Assembly (NCBI GenBank): GCA_000621405.1 | Contig: JHYK01000005.1 | Span: 1 to 64,000 of the forward strand | Length of the DNA stretch: 64,000 bases | Source of the DNA: Lachnospiraceae bacterium AC3007 | GTDB taxonomy: Bacteria > Bacillota > Clostridia > Lachnospirales > Lachnospiraceae | Direction of reading: 5' to 3' | In this document: piece by piece, positions 28,346 to 37,089 of the stretch | Layout of the letters: each line of letters starts with the position of its first letter | Numbering within the stretch: the stretch's first letter is position 1 | Notes under the pieces: generated by a model | Seen by the model: the letters and a program-made list of their open reading frames with translations, nothing else | Told to the model about the DNA's origin: nothing | Database searches by the model: none | Program-made: the position numbers and the translations under genes

Positions 28346-29743
28346 ATGGCACGAGAGGAACGAAAATGGAATAATCGATTCATTGCATATATGAATATGA
28401 TTGTTAATCATCCGAATTATAAGGGATTGCCCATTAAGAAGAAGGAGGATGGCTCCTTATCGTGGATTGCTACGGCAAAGTCTGAAATAGGTGAAGAAAG
28501 AATAGAATGGTGCTTGGAAAAAGCTGATGAATTAGGAATGGCACGAAGAGCGGGAGTTTATGCGGATGTTATGTTAGCAATACATCCAACAAAATGGAAG
28601 GTATGTCAGACTTGTGGTAGAGAGATGTCATTGTATTACCATTATCCTAATGCAAATTTTGTAAAAGCACTCAATAGAGATTTCCATGCCGATTTTACTG
28701 ACTGTGATCATATATCTGACATATGGGATTCCCTCATCGAATCTGGGGTGAAGAAAAAAGAACTAGCCCAATATTTAATAAACAAGGGTGAATTGACATT
28801 AAATGCGGAAACAGCAACTAAAGAAGAGATAATAGATGCACTTGAGTTAGCGTGTAGAAAAGGAAACAAAAAGTTGCTTGGACCAGGAGCAATGTCTAAT
28901 TTCCCTGATCGATATGATGGCTTTCACACATATAATAGGTGTTGCAGATCATCTCAAGATAAAGGAAGATCAAAAGAAAATCTGAAATCGTATACCAAAG
29001 ATAGAAGAGCTTATGAGTATTGGAGTGATGGAAACATCCATGCAGCAAATCAATTTATGGGTAGTTCCTTCTTTGACGGAATATCTGCAGATCATATAGG
29101 TCCGATTTCGCTTGGCTTTATTCATGACCCTCGTTATCTTCAACCGATGGGAGGGGGAGATAATTCTGCTAAGCGAGACAGACTCCAGATTGAAGATATA
29201 GAAAAAATAATTGAAACATTTAATCGGACTGGAGTTTATCCGATGTCATGGTACTCAAAAATAATATGGGAGTACATATTGAAGAATTATAAAGTCCATC
29301 CTAACCAAGTAGCAACCACCTATAGAGATGCATTAAAAAAGAACATGGCAAATTTCATGTATATTCTTTGGGTGATTTTAGAAAAATGCCCAGATTATGG
29401 AGAAGACTTTTTGGAAAACAAGCTTCTTGCAAAGAACTATGATTGCTTTAACTATTCATATGAATTCAATGAGTTGGGTGAAATCGTATCAAAACAGCCC
29501 CGTCATTTTACAGATCGTAATCAAAATGAATTGGAAAGATATAAGCGAATAGCAATAGATGCGGTATATGATTATAACGATAAAGATAATCGTAATACAG
29601 GAAGTGATCTAAATAGAAGTGAATTAAATAGTTTATCGCTTCTTTGCGAACAACTTAATTCCAAACATAATTATGATGTTTGTCATCGAGCTTTAATTTC
29701 ATTAGTTGAAACTATTGAGAAAAGAATTATAGAATCAATATAG
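28346..29743 (+). CDS. Type IIS restriction endonuclease, Alw26I/Eco31I/Esp3I-like HNH enzyme
   Basis: This 465-residue protein has an HNH-type active site in A-D-H-I-G-P-I-S-L-G-F-I-H-D-P (D249, H250) and N273 in G-G-D-N-S-A-K-R-D-R-L. A second cysteine pair, C-Q-T-C-G-R-E, lies near residue 93, and R-C-C-R-S-S is near 208. The segment from the catalytic aspartate to K-R-D-R-L resembles the Alw26I/Eco31I/Esp3I family, known type IIS enzymes that cut outside a short asymmetric site. The bifunctional methyltransferase on the opposite strand fits this family, which protects one strand by m6A and the other by m5C. The recognition sequence cannot be read from the protein. Confidence 0.8.
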   Translation: MAREERKWNNRFIAYMNMIVNHPNYKGLPIKKKEDGSLSWIATAKSEIGEERIEWCLEKADELGMARRAGVYADVMLAIHPTKWKVCQTCGREMSLYYHYPNANFVKALNRDFHADFTDCDHISDIWDSLIESGVKKKELAQYLINKGELTLNAETATKEEIIDALELACRKGNKKLLGPGAMSNFPDRYDGFHTYNRCCRSSQDKGRSKENLKSYTKDRRAYEYWSDGNIHAANQFMGSSFFDGISADHIGPISLGFIHDPRYLQPMGGGDNSAKRDRLQIEDIEKIIETFNRTGVYPMSWYSKIIWEYILKNYKVHPNQVATTYRDALKKNMANFMYILWVILEKCPDYGEDFLENKLLAKNYDCFNYSYEFNELGEIVSKQPRHFTDRNQNELERYKRIAIDAVYDYNDKDNRNTGSDLNRSELNSLSLLCEQLNSKHNYDVCHRALISLVETIEKRIIESI

Positions 29744-29749
29744 AATAGA

Positions 29750-29785
29750 AAAAGAGCAGTATCCGAGGATGGGTACTGCTCTTAT
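29750..29785 (+). terminator. Bidirectional terminator between RM genes
   Basis: AAGAGCAGTA (29752 on) pairs with TACTGCTCTT (29774-29783) around a short loop. It separates the convergent endonuclease and methyltransferase genes. Confidence 0.8.
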
Positions 29786-29787
29786 GA

Positions 29788-32700
29788 TTATACGATAAAT
29801 CTCATCTGACCATTTTTGTCTGTCGAAATTTTAGAGTCTTTACGTTTGGAACTGAGGGAAAGACGACCTGCTATATATTCGTCATAAGATATTTTCCCCT
29901 TTAAGAATCTTAAAATATCGCTTTCTTCTGTGTTGGTATATTCTGCTTTATCAGAACATTCGACAGCTTCTAAATCAAAAATAGTATCTTTTGCGGTTGC
30001 CTGGCTACTGTCATCAGGAGTGATTTCAGTAGGATATAATTCGCTAGGATTAATATCCATATCCTTTCGAGTACATATTATGATCACTCTTTTTCTTTTT
30101 TGAGGAACGCCGTAGAGGTTAGTCATTAGCAATCTTCCTTCTGTGTTATATCCTAATTCAGAGAAAAGGGTATGGACTTCGTTGTACGTTTTTCCTCCTT
30201 GATAGCTTAGAAGACCTTCAACGTTCTCAAATACTATTACTTTTGGATTTACTCGTTTTACTATGTCGACGAATTCCCTAAAAAGCTGATTTCTTGGATC
30301 GTTATCGGATCTGAAACCCGCCATTGAGAAACCTTGACAAGGAGGACCGCCACAAATAATATCCGCTTTTCCCTCAAGAGCAGCTTTTTCAATTGCAGCT
30401 TTTGTTTCTTCTTTTGTTATATCGCCACATAACACAGGTATTTCTGGATTGTTGATTTTAAGTGATACACAAGCACTTTCCTCTATATCATTGCTGAGAA
30501 GAGATGTTATTCCAGCAGCTTTAAATCCGACTGTCATACCACCTGCCCCACAAAATAGATCAATTGATTTATTGCACCCAGTAATATCAACTATTTTTTT
30601 CCCGATTTGGTAGGCCAACAGAGTAGGAACCGCATTTCCGACCTGTTTTAGTAATTGTGTCTTATTCCCGTAGAAAAAATAATCATCTTTAAAAGTTTGA
30701 AATCTAGCCGCCTCACGAACTGATATAACACGCTCGTGGACAGGATGAACATATGTGCCATTACCAGGCCTGTTAAAATATGTTGTTATGGTATAGCTTG
30801 GTTTACTATAATCAATACGACCATATAATGTGGTTCGTCCTCCAGTTTGCGTGATTCTTTTCAGTCGTTTAGATTTTTCTACAGTTTCACTGGGAATATC
30901 CTTCCAACTACCTCCTTGAGGAACTGATTTAATCATCTCCAAGTCCAGATCACTTAATTTGAAGGTGGAGTGGTTTAATATGTAACCATTGTATAGCGAT
31001 ATATATTTGTTGGTTATTCCAACAATAACCTTTGTTTCAAAAGAGTCGTTTGGTTCATGTATTGAAAGAATATTCTTATCGCCAGAAAGAATGTCCTTTG
31101 CCTCGGTCAAACTAATATCAGAAATAATATTAGAGATATCTTGGCAGTATTTTTCTAAAATAATGTTTTTGTTCATATCTAGCTCCTCGGTATTGACGGA
31201 TAGTCCATAGGCCATTTTAGATAAGTTCTCTATTGATTCCAACAGGTGGCTGTCGTGGTTTGACATATATAATTTAACCATCCGTGATATTTCAGATAAA
31301 TATGGAGATTCTACTGGAATCGGAAAACTATCAATTTCGTAATTGTTTATATGATTATTGCTGCTAGTAAGCTTAAAAAACCAATTGATGATACTCGAAT
31401 TAAAAAGTCCCAAAAGGGCATAAATATCTAGTCCATAGGAATTATTTTCTATAGAAATAAAATTGCAAGAGTTTCCTAAAACATAGTTCGAGGGTACATA
31501 TGAGAATGTAACACGACGTTCTTTGTGCATGTTTGCAATTTGCTGACATATAATGCGGTCGTTATCTATATATGGCTTTTTCTTTGTTGAATTAACAAAA
31601 TCTTCAGAAGCATAATCTGAATCCTGGGTATCTATTAATTCGTAGTATCCAATATTTCTTCCTCTCAATAGGGGATAACCAGTGTTGATGGAAGTTATAC
31701 TTTGCTTGTTTGATGTTAAATCCAATTCTCCACGAAGATTGATTATGAAACTCAGTTCTTTTACGACAGGGAAACTACGGAGTTGCTTCAGAATACTATA
31801 CTCATCTTCTGAAACAGCAAAAATTGCATTTCCAGTATTGGCGTTTAAAATATCGTTAATTGATACGTTTGCAGATTCTTCAGGATTCTTGCAAAAATCT
31901 TTTACCACCTTAACGGTTGTGGTCTTTTCGCCTTTTTTTAGAAGGATTGTACTAAGTGCTTGTTGAGCATCAATATAACCGCTACCTTCACCGATGACTT
32001 TTACAGATAATAGGTTTGTATCTTTGAGAATATGAGATCTAAGTTTCTCGCAGGTTTTATCTGACATGATTGACGCAGGAATAAGAAGAGATACATACGC
32101 ATCATCGTTTGCGTATCGATCTATGATTTCTTCTACAAATAGTTTATAGAGGTTTAACACGCCGTCAGTGGAGTATGAAAAACGTTTAGAGACAATTTTA
32201 GATATAGATGAATATTTGTCTTGATCTTTTTTATATTCTTCATCCGTATTATAGTGTCCTCTTTCAGCTTTTAGGTTTTTGTAAGGAGGATTAGTAACAA
32301 CGATATCAAATCTGTTAGCGTTTATAGTGGATGAAAACACATTCTCTAATGGAATGTAATCTAATTCATTTGCGGAAACGTCAACAAGAAGACCACTTCC
32401 GATGTGACTTTGAAAATAGTCTTCGTTGAGAGTAATGTTCCATAATTCCTTTGCTAAAGTATTTAAGGACTCTTTGTAGCCATCTATGGCAGATGGGTTT
32501 ATATCAGCCACATAAATATTGCTGAGAAGAGTATTTGCTTCATTAACGGACAAACTGTATGTTTTTTGAATTGTATTTATATAGGAGAAGACAAAGTTTC
32601 CAGCACCAACGCATGGTTCAAGGAATCTAAGATTGATTATATCTTTTTTGGAACTATCGATGGATTCAATCAATTCTTCCATCATCGCGTCTGTTAATGA

Positions 32701-32808
32701 TATATCGGTATAATAACTGCCAGTTCTTTTCCTTTCCAAAGATTCCATGTTGGATTCAATGGCGTGGCTTTTATCATTTAATGTTTTCCATAAGTTCTGC
32801 TTGTTCAT
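29788..32808 (-). CDS. Bifunctional DNA methyltransferase: N6-adenine domain fused to circularly permuted C5-cytosine domain
   Basis: This 1006-residue enzyme methylates both strands of the RM target. The N-terminal half is an m6A methyltransferase with motif I F-L-E-P-C-V-G-A-G-N-F (62-72) and motif IV N-P-P-Y (173-176). The C-terminal part is a C5-cytosine methyltransferase with motifs in permuted order: motif IX (R-V-I-S-V-R-E-A-A-R-F-Q, about 691-702) and X (G-N-A-V-P, about 724) come before motif I (D-L-F-C-G-A-G-G, about 752), IV (P-P-C-Q-G, about 821), VI (E-N-V, about 861) and VIII (Q-K-R-K-R, about 900). No motif IX or X recurs at the C-terminus. It is the last gene of a minus-strand operon with an HTH and an ASCH-like protein. 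Confidence 0.9.
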   Translation of the reverse strand: MNKQNLWKTLNDKSHAIESNMESLERKRTGSYYTDISLTDAMMEELIESIDSSKKDIINLRFLEPCVGAGNFVFSYINTIQKTYSLSVNEANTLLSNIYVADINPSAIDGYKESLNTLAKELWNITLNEDYFQSHIGSGLLVDVSANELDYIPLENVFSSTINANRFDIVVTNPPYKNLKAERGHYNTDEEYKKDQDKYSSISKIVSKRFSYSTDGVLNLYKLFVEEIIDRYANDDAYVSLLIPASIMSDKTCEKLRSHILKDTNLLSVKVIGEGSGYIDAQQALSTILLKKGEKTTTVKVVKDFCKNPEESANVSINDILNANTGNAIFAVSEDEYSILKQLRSFPVVKELSFIINLRGELDLTSNKQSITSINTGYPLLRGRNIGYYELIDTQDSDYASEDFVNSTKKKPYIDNDRIICQQIANMHKERRVTFSYVPSNYVLGNSCNFISIENNSYGLDIYALLGLFNSSIINWFFKLTSSNNHINNYEIDSFPIPVESPYLSEISRMVKLYMSNHDSHLLESIENLSKMAYGLSVNTEELDMNKNIILEKYCQDISNIISDISLTEAKDILSGDKNILSIHEPNDSFETKVIVGITNKYISLYNGYILNHSTFKLSDLDLEMIKSVPQGGSWKDIPSETVEKSKRLKRITQTGGRTTLYGRIDYSKPSYTITTYFNRPGNGTYVHPVHERVISVREAARFQTFKDDYFFYGNKTQLLKQVGNAVPTLLAYQIGKKIVDITGCNKSIDLFCGAGGMTVGFKAAGITSLLSNDIEESACVSLKINNPEIPVLCGDITKEETKAAIEKAALEGKADIICGGPPCQGFSMAGFRSDNDPRNQLFREFVDIVKRVNPKVIVFENVEGLLSYQGGKTYNEVHTLFSELGYNTEGRLLMTNLYGVPQKRKRVIIICTRKDMDINPSELYPTEITPDDSSQATAKDTIFDLEAVECSDKAEYTNTEESDILRFLKGKISYDEYIAGRLSLSSKRKDSKISTDKNGQMRFIV

Positions 32809-32831
32809 AAGTACCTAAACATCCTTCCGTT

Positions 32832-33296
32832 TTATGTTTTACAAATCTGAGTACTTTTTATTTCTGAAAAATCATTTGTTATAAATGGAGATTCATTTCT
32901 CAGATGTTCTTTTAAATACTTTAGTAAATAGCTATCATCAATGAAATAATACATCTGCGGAACAACAAAGCCTGGGATGTCCATTCGCAACTGCGTTAAT
33001 GATATCGCATTTGTGTTTTGAAAATCGTTTATTTCCATGGCATATTTATGCTGAGAAAGATAACTATCAATGCGTAGCAGGGCGTCCTTATCATAGGAAT
33101 ATTGTTCTTTCCAGCTTTCGATATTAATTCTATTTGATAGATGCATTATGCCTTGTATGGCTTTTACTGGTGAGCTTACATACAAATATGCTTCTATTGG
33201 CTCGTTTGGGAAAACTCGCCTGTGCTCATATATTTTTTGACCTGAAATTAACTTTTGAAAAACATCTGCTTTAAAGCTAAGTAACATCGTTCTCAA
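32832..33296 (-). CDS. ASCH/PUA-like domain protein
   Basis: The 154-residue protein begins with L-L-S-F-K-A-D-V-F-Q-K-L-I-S-G-Q-K and continues E-H-R-R-V-F-P, a pattern typical of ASCH domains (PUA superfamily), which bind RNA or modified nucleic acids. The C-terminal half is unassigned. It lies 23 bases upstream of the methyltransferase gene. It could recognise modified DNA or a nucleotide, but this is inferred from the fold only. Confidence 0.65.
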   Translation of the reverse strand: MRTMLLSFKADVFQKLISGQKIYEHRRVFPNEPIEAYLYVSSPVKAIQGIMHLSNRINIESWKEQYSYDKDALLRIDSYLSQHKYAMEINDFQNTNAISLTQLRMDIPGFVVPQMYYFIDDSYLLKYLKEHLRNESPFITNDFSEIKSTQICKT

Positions 33297-33309
33297 ATCT
33301 ATATCCGTC

Positions 33310-33504
33310 CTATTCTATTGCACTTTTTCCGCTTTTAACCCATGCATCCAATTCGCTTTTCTTAAATTTCCATTGCTTTCCTATTTTGTGTGCGGGTATC
33401 CCGTTGCCTTTTTTTATCCAATTACGAATGGAATCTTTGTTAACGTCAAGGTATTGAGCGGCTTCATCGATCCCTATCCATTTGTCATCGTTCATATTGA
33501 CCAT
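33310..33504 (-). CDS. Excisionase-family helix-turn-helix protein
   Basis: The 64-residue protein has the HTH_17 pattern W-I-G-I-D-E-A-A-Q-Y-L-D-V-N-K-D-S-I-R-N-W-I, followed by wing residues H-K-I-G-K-Q-W-K-F-K-K-S-E-L-D-A-W. GGAGG lies close to the ATG at 33504; a later ATG or the longer start at 33519 are alternatives. It is first in the minus-strand operon with the ASCH-like protein and the methyltransferase and probably controls it. Confidence 0.8.
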   Translation of the reverse strand: MVNMNDDKWIGIDEAAQYLDVNKDSIRNWIKKGNGIPAHKIGKQWKFKKSELDAWVKSGKSAIE

Positions 33505-33533
33505 TATTCCTCCGAGCAACGATAGTTATTAGG

Positions 33534-33562
33534 TATACATTGACTAATATAACAGTATTCAA
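33534..33562 (-). promoter_or_regulatory. Putative promoter of the HTH-ASCH-methyltransferase operon
   Basis: On the minus strand TTGAAT (33557-33562) is followed by a 17-base spacer and TGTATA (33534-33539). This puts the transcript start about 20 bases before the HTH ribosome site. Confidence 0.5.
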
Positions 33563-33762
33563 TCAAAATGTCAAATGAATATATATGAATACATAGGAAT
33601 ATCTATGAATATATATGATTTGCCATATGGGTTATCCAACATAAATACTATACAAAAGTTTAAGTCCATAAAAACGGACTCTTCTTAATACCAATGAAGG
33701 AGGTGGTGTCAAAAAGTATGCACATCAAGTGGGACGTCCCGAAAGGGTTTGTCCATAGATTT

Positions 33763-33787
33763 AGGGACTGTTTATCAGTCCTTTTTT
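33763..33787 (+). terminator. Hairpin with T-tract upstream of the recombinase
   Basis: GGACTG pairs with CAGTCC around TTTAT, and TTTTTT follows. It lies about 50 bases before the recombinase start and could terminate or attenuate a short leader transcript. Confidence 0.6.
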
Positions 33788-33839
33788 AGTGGTATCAAAA
33801 TGTACACATTTAGGAACTCACAGAAAGGAGAACATTTTT

Positions 33840-34469
33840 ATGAAACGTTATGGTTATCACAGAACAAGCACGAGGGAGCAGCATCTGGATCGAGGTATCG
33901 CTGAGATCACAGCTTACTGCGAACAGAACCAGTTGGAGCTGGAGAGGATCTTTACCGACCAGCAAACTGGTAAGAATTTCAACCGTCCCAGATACCAAGT
34001 CCTTAAAGAGGATGTCTTGCGGTCTGGTGACGAGCTGATCATCACAGAAGTAGACCGTCTTGGCAGAAATAAGCGGGATACCCTTAAGGAGTTACAGTAT
34101 TTTCGTGATCATAATATCAGAGTGAAGATACTGGAGCTTCCGAGCACACTTATGGACATATCCAAGCTGGACAATACCATGGCTCAGATGTTAATGGAAA
34201 CCGTCAATAATATGTTGATCGAGCTTTATGCTGCTATGGCTCAGGCTGAGATTGAGAAGAAAGAGAAGCGTCAGCGTGAGGGTATCGAGGCAAAGAAAGC
34301 AAGAGGAGATTGGGATGATTACGGCAGACCTTCTGCTATTGCTATCGAAGATTTCAAGATCCATTATCAGAAGGTTATTGACGGACAGATCCGTCCTACT
34401 GAACTGATGAAGCAGCTTGGAATCAGTAAAAGCACCTACTACCGTTATGTTGAGAGGATCAAGGCATAA
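33840..34469 (+). CDS. Serine recombinase, resolvase/invertase type
   Basis: This 209-residue protein has the small serine-recombinase fold. The nucleophile is S10 in Y-H-R-T-S-T-R-E-Q, and the E-V-D-R-L-G-R-N-K-R-D motif is near 69-79. A C-terminal helix-turn-helix begins at G-R-P and contains K-Q-L-G-I-S-K-S-T-Y-Y-R-Y. GAAAGGAG precedes the ATG at 33840. It is the size of a TniR-type resolvase or Hin-type invertase. In the element it could resolve transposition cointegrates or invert a nearby segment. Confidence 0.9.
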   Translation: MKRYGYHRTSTREQHLDRGIAEITAYCEQNQLELERIFTDQQTGKNFNRPRYQVLKEDVLRSGDELIITEVDRLGRNKRDTLKELQYFRDHNIRVKILELPSTLMDISKLDNTMAQMLMETVNNMLIELYAAMAQAEIEKKEKRQREGIEAKKARGDWDDYGRPSAIAIEDFKIHYQKVIDGQIRPTELMKQLGISKSTYYRYVERIKA

Positions 34470-34488
34470 CAATGAGGCAGAATACGAT

Positions 34489-34535
34489 AAGAGCCAGTAA
34501 CATCCATGTTGATGTTTTACTGGCTCTTGCTTTTA
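34489..34535 (+). terminator. Bidirectional terminator between recombinase and repressor genes
   Basis: AAGAGCCAGTAA (34489-34500) pairs with TTACTGGCTCTT (34517-34528), with an inner CATC/GATG pair and a TTTT tail. It overlaps the end of the convergent repressor gene. Confidence 0.8.
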
Positions 34536-34948
34536 TTCTTGATTTTGGCGATTTCTATCAATTCTCGCTTATCTTTATCAGTTATCTTTTGGAAGTAGTA
34601 TAGAAGCTCTTTCTCAAGGTTTGTATGGTATTGATACTTCTTCTGGTTCTTTGGATTGTTGAAGTATTCGAGGTATGCTGCCAGATCATCGCTGCTTTGA
34701 GATGGACCTGGAGCTTCATAGAAGACTTTTTCGTCAAATTCAATGGATAGGTGGAGTAAGTCATCGGCGGAGACATTATAAAGTAGAGCAAGTTTATAAA
34801 TCGTCTCTGGGGATGGCTTACGTCTGCCTGTTTCATAATGCGAATAGGTCTGTCTTGTCGTCCCTAATGCTTCTGCTACATAGTCCTGAGTATAATTGTT
34901 AACTTTGCGTAGCTCTTTTAGCCTTTGAGGTAACAATGAATTTGCCAT
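34517..34948 (-). CDS. XRE-family transcriptional regulator
   Basis: The 143-residue protein has an N-terminal HTH_3 domain: L-K-E-L-R-K-V-N-N-Y-T-Q-D-Y-V-A-E-A-L-G then T-R-Q-T-Y-S-H-Y-E-T-G-R-R. A helical C-terminal part follows. It resembles phage or element repressors. The ATG follows AAAGGTGGTGA. It is divergent from the flagellin gene, so the 167-base gap may hold its operators. Confidence 0.88.
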   Translation of the reverse strand: MANSLLPQRLKELRKVNNYTQDYVAEALGTTRQTYSHYETGRRKPSPETIYKLALLYNVSADDLLHLSIEFDEKVFYEAPGPSQSSDDLAAYLEYFNNPKNQKKYQYHTNLEKELLYYFQKITDKDKRELIEIAKIKNKSKSQ

Positions 34949-35010
34949 AAAATCACCACCTTTATACCTTTTTTAGTATAAATGTCGGCATATTTTTCTA
35001 TTCAACGATC

Positions 35011-35087
35011 TGTATCATTTTGACAGCAAACATGTTAAGTTTATGTATCATTATGACGATATAAAAGATACGAGATGTTGCATCTCG
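35011..35087 (+). repeat. Direct repeat and hairpin in the flagellin leader
   Basis: TGTATCATTTTGAC (35011-35024) recurs as TGTATCATTATGAC (35044-35057), the second overlapping the flagellin promoter. A hairpin CGAGATG/CATCTCG (35071-35087) lies in the expected 5' leader. These could be binding sites for the neighbouring repressor or a recombinase. Confidence 0.45.
35036..35062 (+). promoter_or_regulatory. Sigma-28 (SigD/FliA)-type promoter of flagellin
   Basis: TAAG (35036-35039), a 15-base spacer and GACGATAT (35055-35062) match the flagellar sigma factor consensus TAAA-N15-GCCGATAT. Its position about 50 bases before the flagellin start fits. Confidence 0.75.
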
Positions 35088-35115
35088 CTAATCATGCTAC
35101 TAATCGAGGTGTCTT

Positions 35116-37089
35116 ATGGTAATCAGTCATAACTTATTGGCTATGAATGCCCAGAGACAATTTAATATAACTGGAACCCAAAAGAAGAAATCTACAGAGA
35201 AGCTCGCATCTGGCTACAAGATCAATAGAGCTGCCGATGATGCGGCTGGTCTTGCCATATCCGAGAAGATGCGTAGGCAGATCAGAGGGCTTGATCAGGG
35301 TGCTCGTAACACCCAAGATGGAATCTCTCTATTACAAGTCGCCGACGGAGCCTTAGGTGAAGTTCATGATATGCTTCATAGGGTAACGGAATTATCAGTG
35401 CAGGCTGCCAATGGAACTAATACCACAGAAGATCGAAAGGCTATTCAGCAAGAGATTGGGCAAATAATGTCTGAGATCAACAGGATTTCAGATACGACAG
35501 AGTTTAATGAAAGGCTGCTGTTTCAAGGTGCAAATGGTACTACTGTTATTCCTGCTGAGTATGCACCTACAAGTATTAATTCGTTTACAGTTAGTGGTAC
35601 GCCTACAGATACAACTCCAACAAATTATAAGATCACGGCTGATTCATCTGGTTTCAGGATAAATGGAGAGGAGCATAATTGGAACGAGTTCACTAATGGC
35701 AGTAATAGTCTCTCGGATTCGCCGATCGGTGCTGGGACTTATTCTTTTGACTATAGAGGCTTTACGTTGTCTGTAAATGCTGATAATGCAGCAATAATAG
35801 ATGATGCGATAAAATTGCTTAACGGAGCCTCCTTTTCAACAAGGATTTCAGCATATGATACTGAAAAAATCACAGATATTATGGAGATTAAAACTAATCT
35901 TACTTTATATCAACGTGGTTTTGATGTAACAGAGGGTATCTCTATAAAAATGGAAGATGGTAAAATAGTTCTTCACACAGGCATGACGGATCAAAATAAA
36001 GACGAAATATTATTTAAATGTGATACATCATCTGATGTTATACCTGCGATAGAAGATGATGATAAAATAATAACATCAGGGACGGACGTTAAATTCCGTT
36101 TTTGGAACGATGGATACGTAAACGGATCTAGATATGAAGATCTTGTTATAACTGCCTTAAAAGATACGAAATTTTCAGATATAGTTAAGGCTCTTGAGAA
36201 GGGAACAATATTGTATTCGCAAAATGCAACAAATGAATTTATAGGGCTTGATGGAAGAAATGAGAGCGATCCAGATGGGGGGTTTTATATTCACACGTCA
36301 GCTAAAAATCTTATTAATCTGGGATATGATTATTATTCCGTATCGGATGGAATTTCATTTACAAAAAAGTCTGTTGATGGAGTTGATGCAATAATATCTG
36401 ATGATAATAGATTTGTTTTTAAATATGACGGTTGGGGGCTTAATTGTAACTATTACTACACAGAAGATAGGCAAAACTATATGAATTATAGTCGGCTTTC
36501 TACAGCTACTGATTTTGTGGCTAATATAAATAGAACATATAAAGATTCGCCTTGGTATGAAGAGACAATAACAGGCATATCATTACCCGATATTACATTG
36601 CAATCGAATGCGGTAGTTTCATTAGAAAAATATACAGACTCAGGATATAAAGGAACATTGCTTACACCAGAAGAACGCATTCATAGTGATGAAGATTTGA
36701 ACCTTTGGATTCAATCTGGAGCTGAGGCTGGTGATGGGATGTTTATCACTATAGGTGTTATGGATGCAGATACGTTAGGGATGACTGGGCTGGATGTGAC
36801 AACGGAAGAAGGTGCAGGTAAAGCTATTGTTACCGCTGAAAAAGCAACCCAGATTGTTTCGGAACTCAGATCAAGCATTGGTGCCCAGCAGAACCGTCTT
36901 GAGCATACCTATAAGAATGTCACTAATACTGCTGAAAACACTCAGGCAGCTGAATCTCGTATAAGAGATACGGATATGGCAAAGGAAATGGTAGAGTTGT
37001 CAAAACATAATATTTTAGAGCAGGTTGGAACATCCATGATCGCACAGGCGAATCAGTCAAATCAAGGAGTATTAAATTTATTGCAATAA
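35116..37089 (+). CDS. Flagellin with large central domain
   Basis: The 657-residue filament protein has the conserved N-terminal D0/D1 region (about 1-138, opening M-V-I-S-H-N-L-L-A-M-N-A-Q-R) and C-terminal region (about 570-657, ending Q-S-N-Q-G-V-L-N-L-L-Q). Both contact neighbouring subunits and carry the export signal. The middle 430 residues are low-complexity, more AT-rich, and unlike common flagellin inserts that I recognise. Typical flagellins of Clostridia have 270-500 residues. No other flagellar gene is in the window, so the host must supply the basal body and chaperones. It is cargo of the Tn7-like element. Confidence 0.9.
   Translation: MVISHNLLAMNAQRQFNITGTQKKKSTEKLASGYKINRAADDAAGLAISEKMRRQIRGLDQGARNTQDGISLLQVADGALGEVHDMLHRVTELSVQAANGTNTTEDRKAIQQEIGQIMSEINRISDTTEFNERLLFQGANGTTVIPAEYAPTSINSFTVSGTPTDTTPTNYKITADSSGFRINGEEHNWNEFTNGSNSLSDSPIGAGTYSFDYRGFTLSVNADNAAIIDDAIKLLNGASFSTRISAYDTEKITDIMEIKTNLTLYQRGFDVTEGISIKMEDGKIVLHTGMTDQNKDEILFKCDTSSDVIPAIEDDDKIITSGTDVKFRFWNDGYVNGSRYEDLVITALKDTKFSDIVKALEKGTILYSQNATNEFIGLDGRNESDPDGGFYIHTSAKNLINLGYDYYSVSDGISFTKKSVDGVDAIISDDNRFVFKYDGWGLNCNYYYTEDRQNYMNYSRLSTATDFVANINRTYKDSPWYEETITGISLPDITLQSNAVVSLEKYTDSGYKGTLLTPEERIHSDEDLNLWIQSGAEAGDGMFITIGVMDADTLGMTGLDVTTEEGAGKAIVTAEKATQIVSELRSSIGAQQNRLEHTYKNVTNTAENTQAAESRIRDTDMAKEMVELSKHNILEQVGTSMIAQANQSNQGVLNLLQ

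Larger units (their letters stand above)
33505..33839. other. Intergenic region between the RM operon and the recombinase
   Basis: The region holds the minus-strand RM promoter. A 14-bp direct repeat ATGAATATATATGA is at 33575-33588 and 33605-33618, with a period of 30 bases. A palindrome GGGACGTCCC is at 33731-33740, and a hairpin terminator is at 33763-33787. A possible 23-codon reading frame starts at 33719 but is not convincing. The palindrome and repeats are candidate operator or recombinase (res) sites. Confidence 0.5.
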
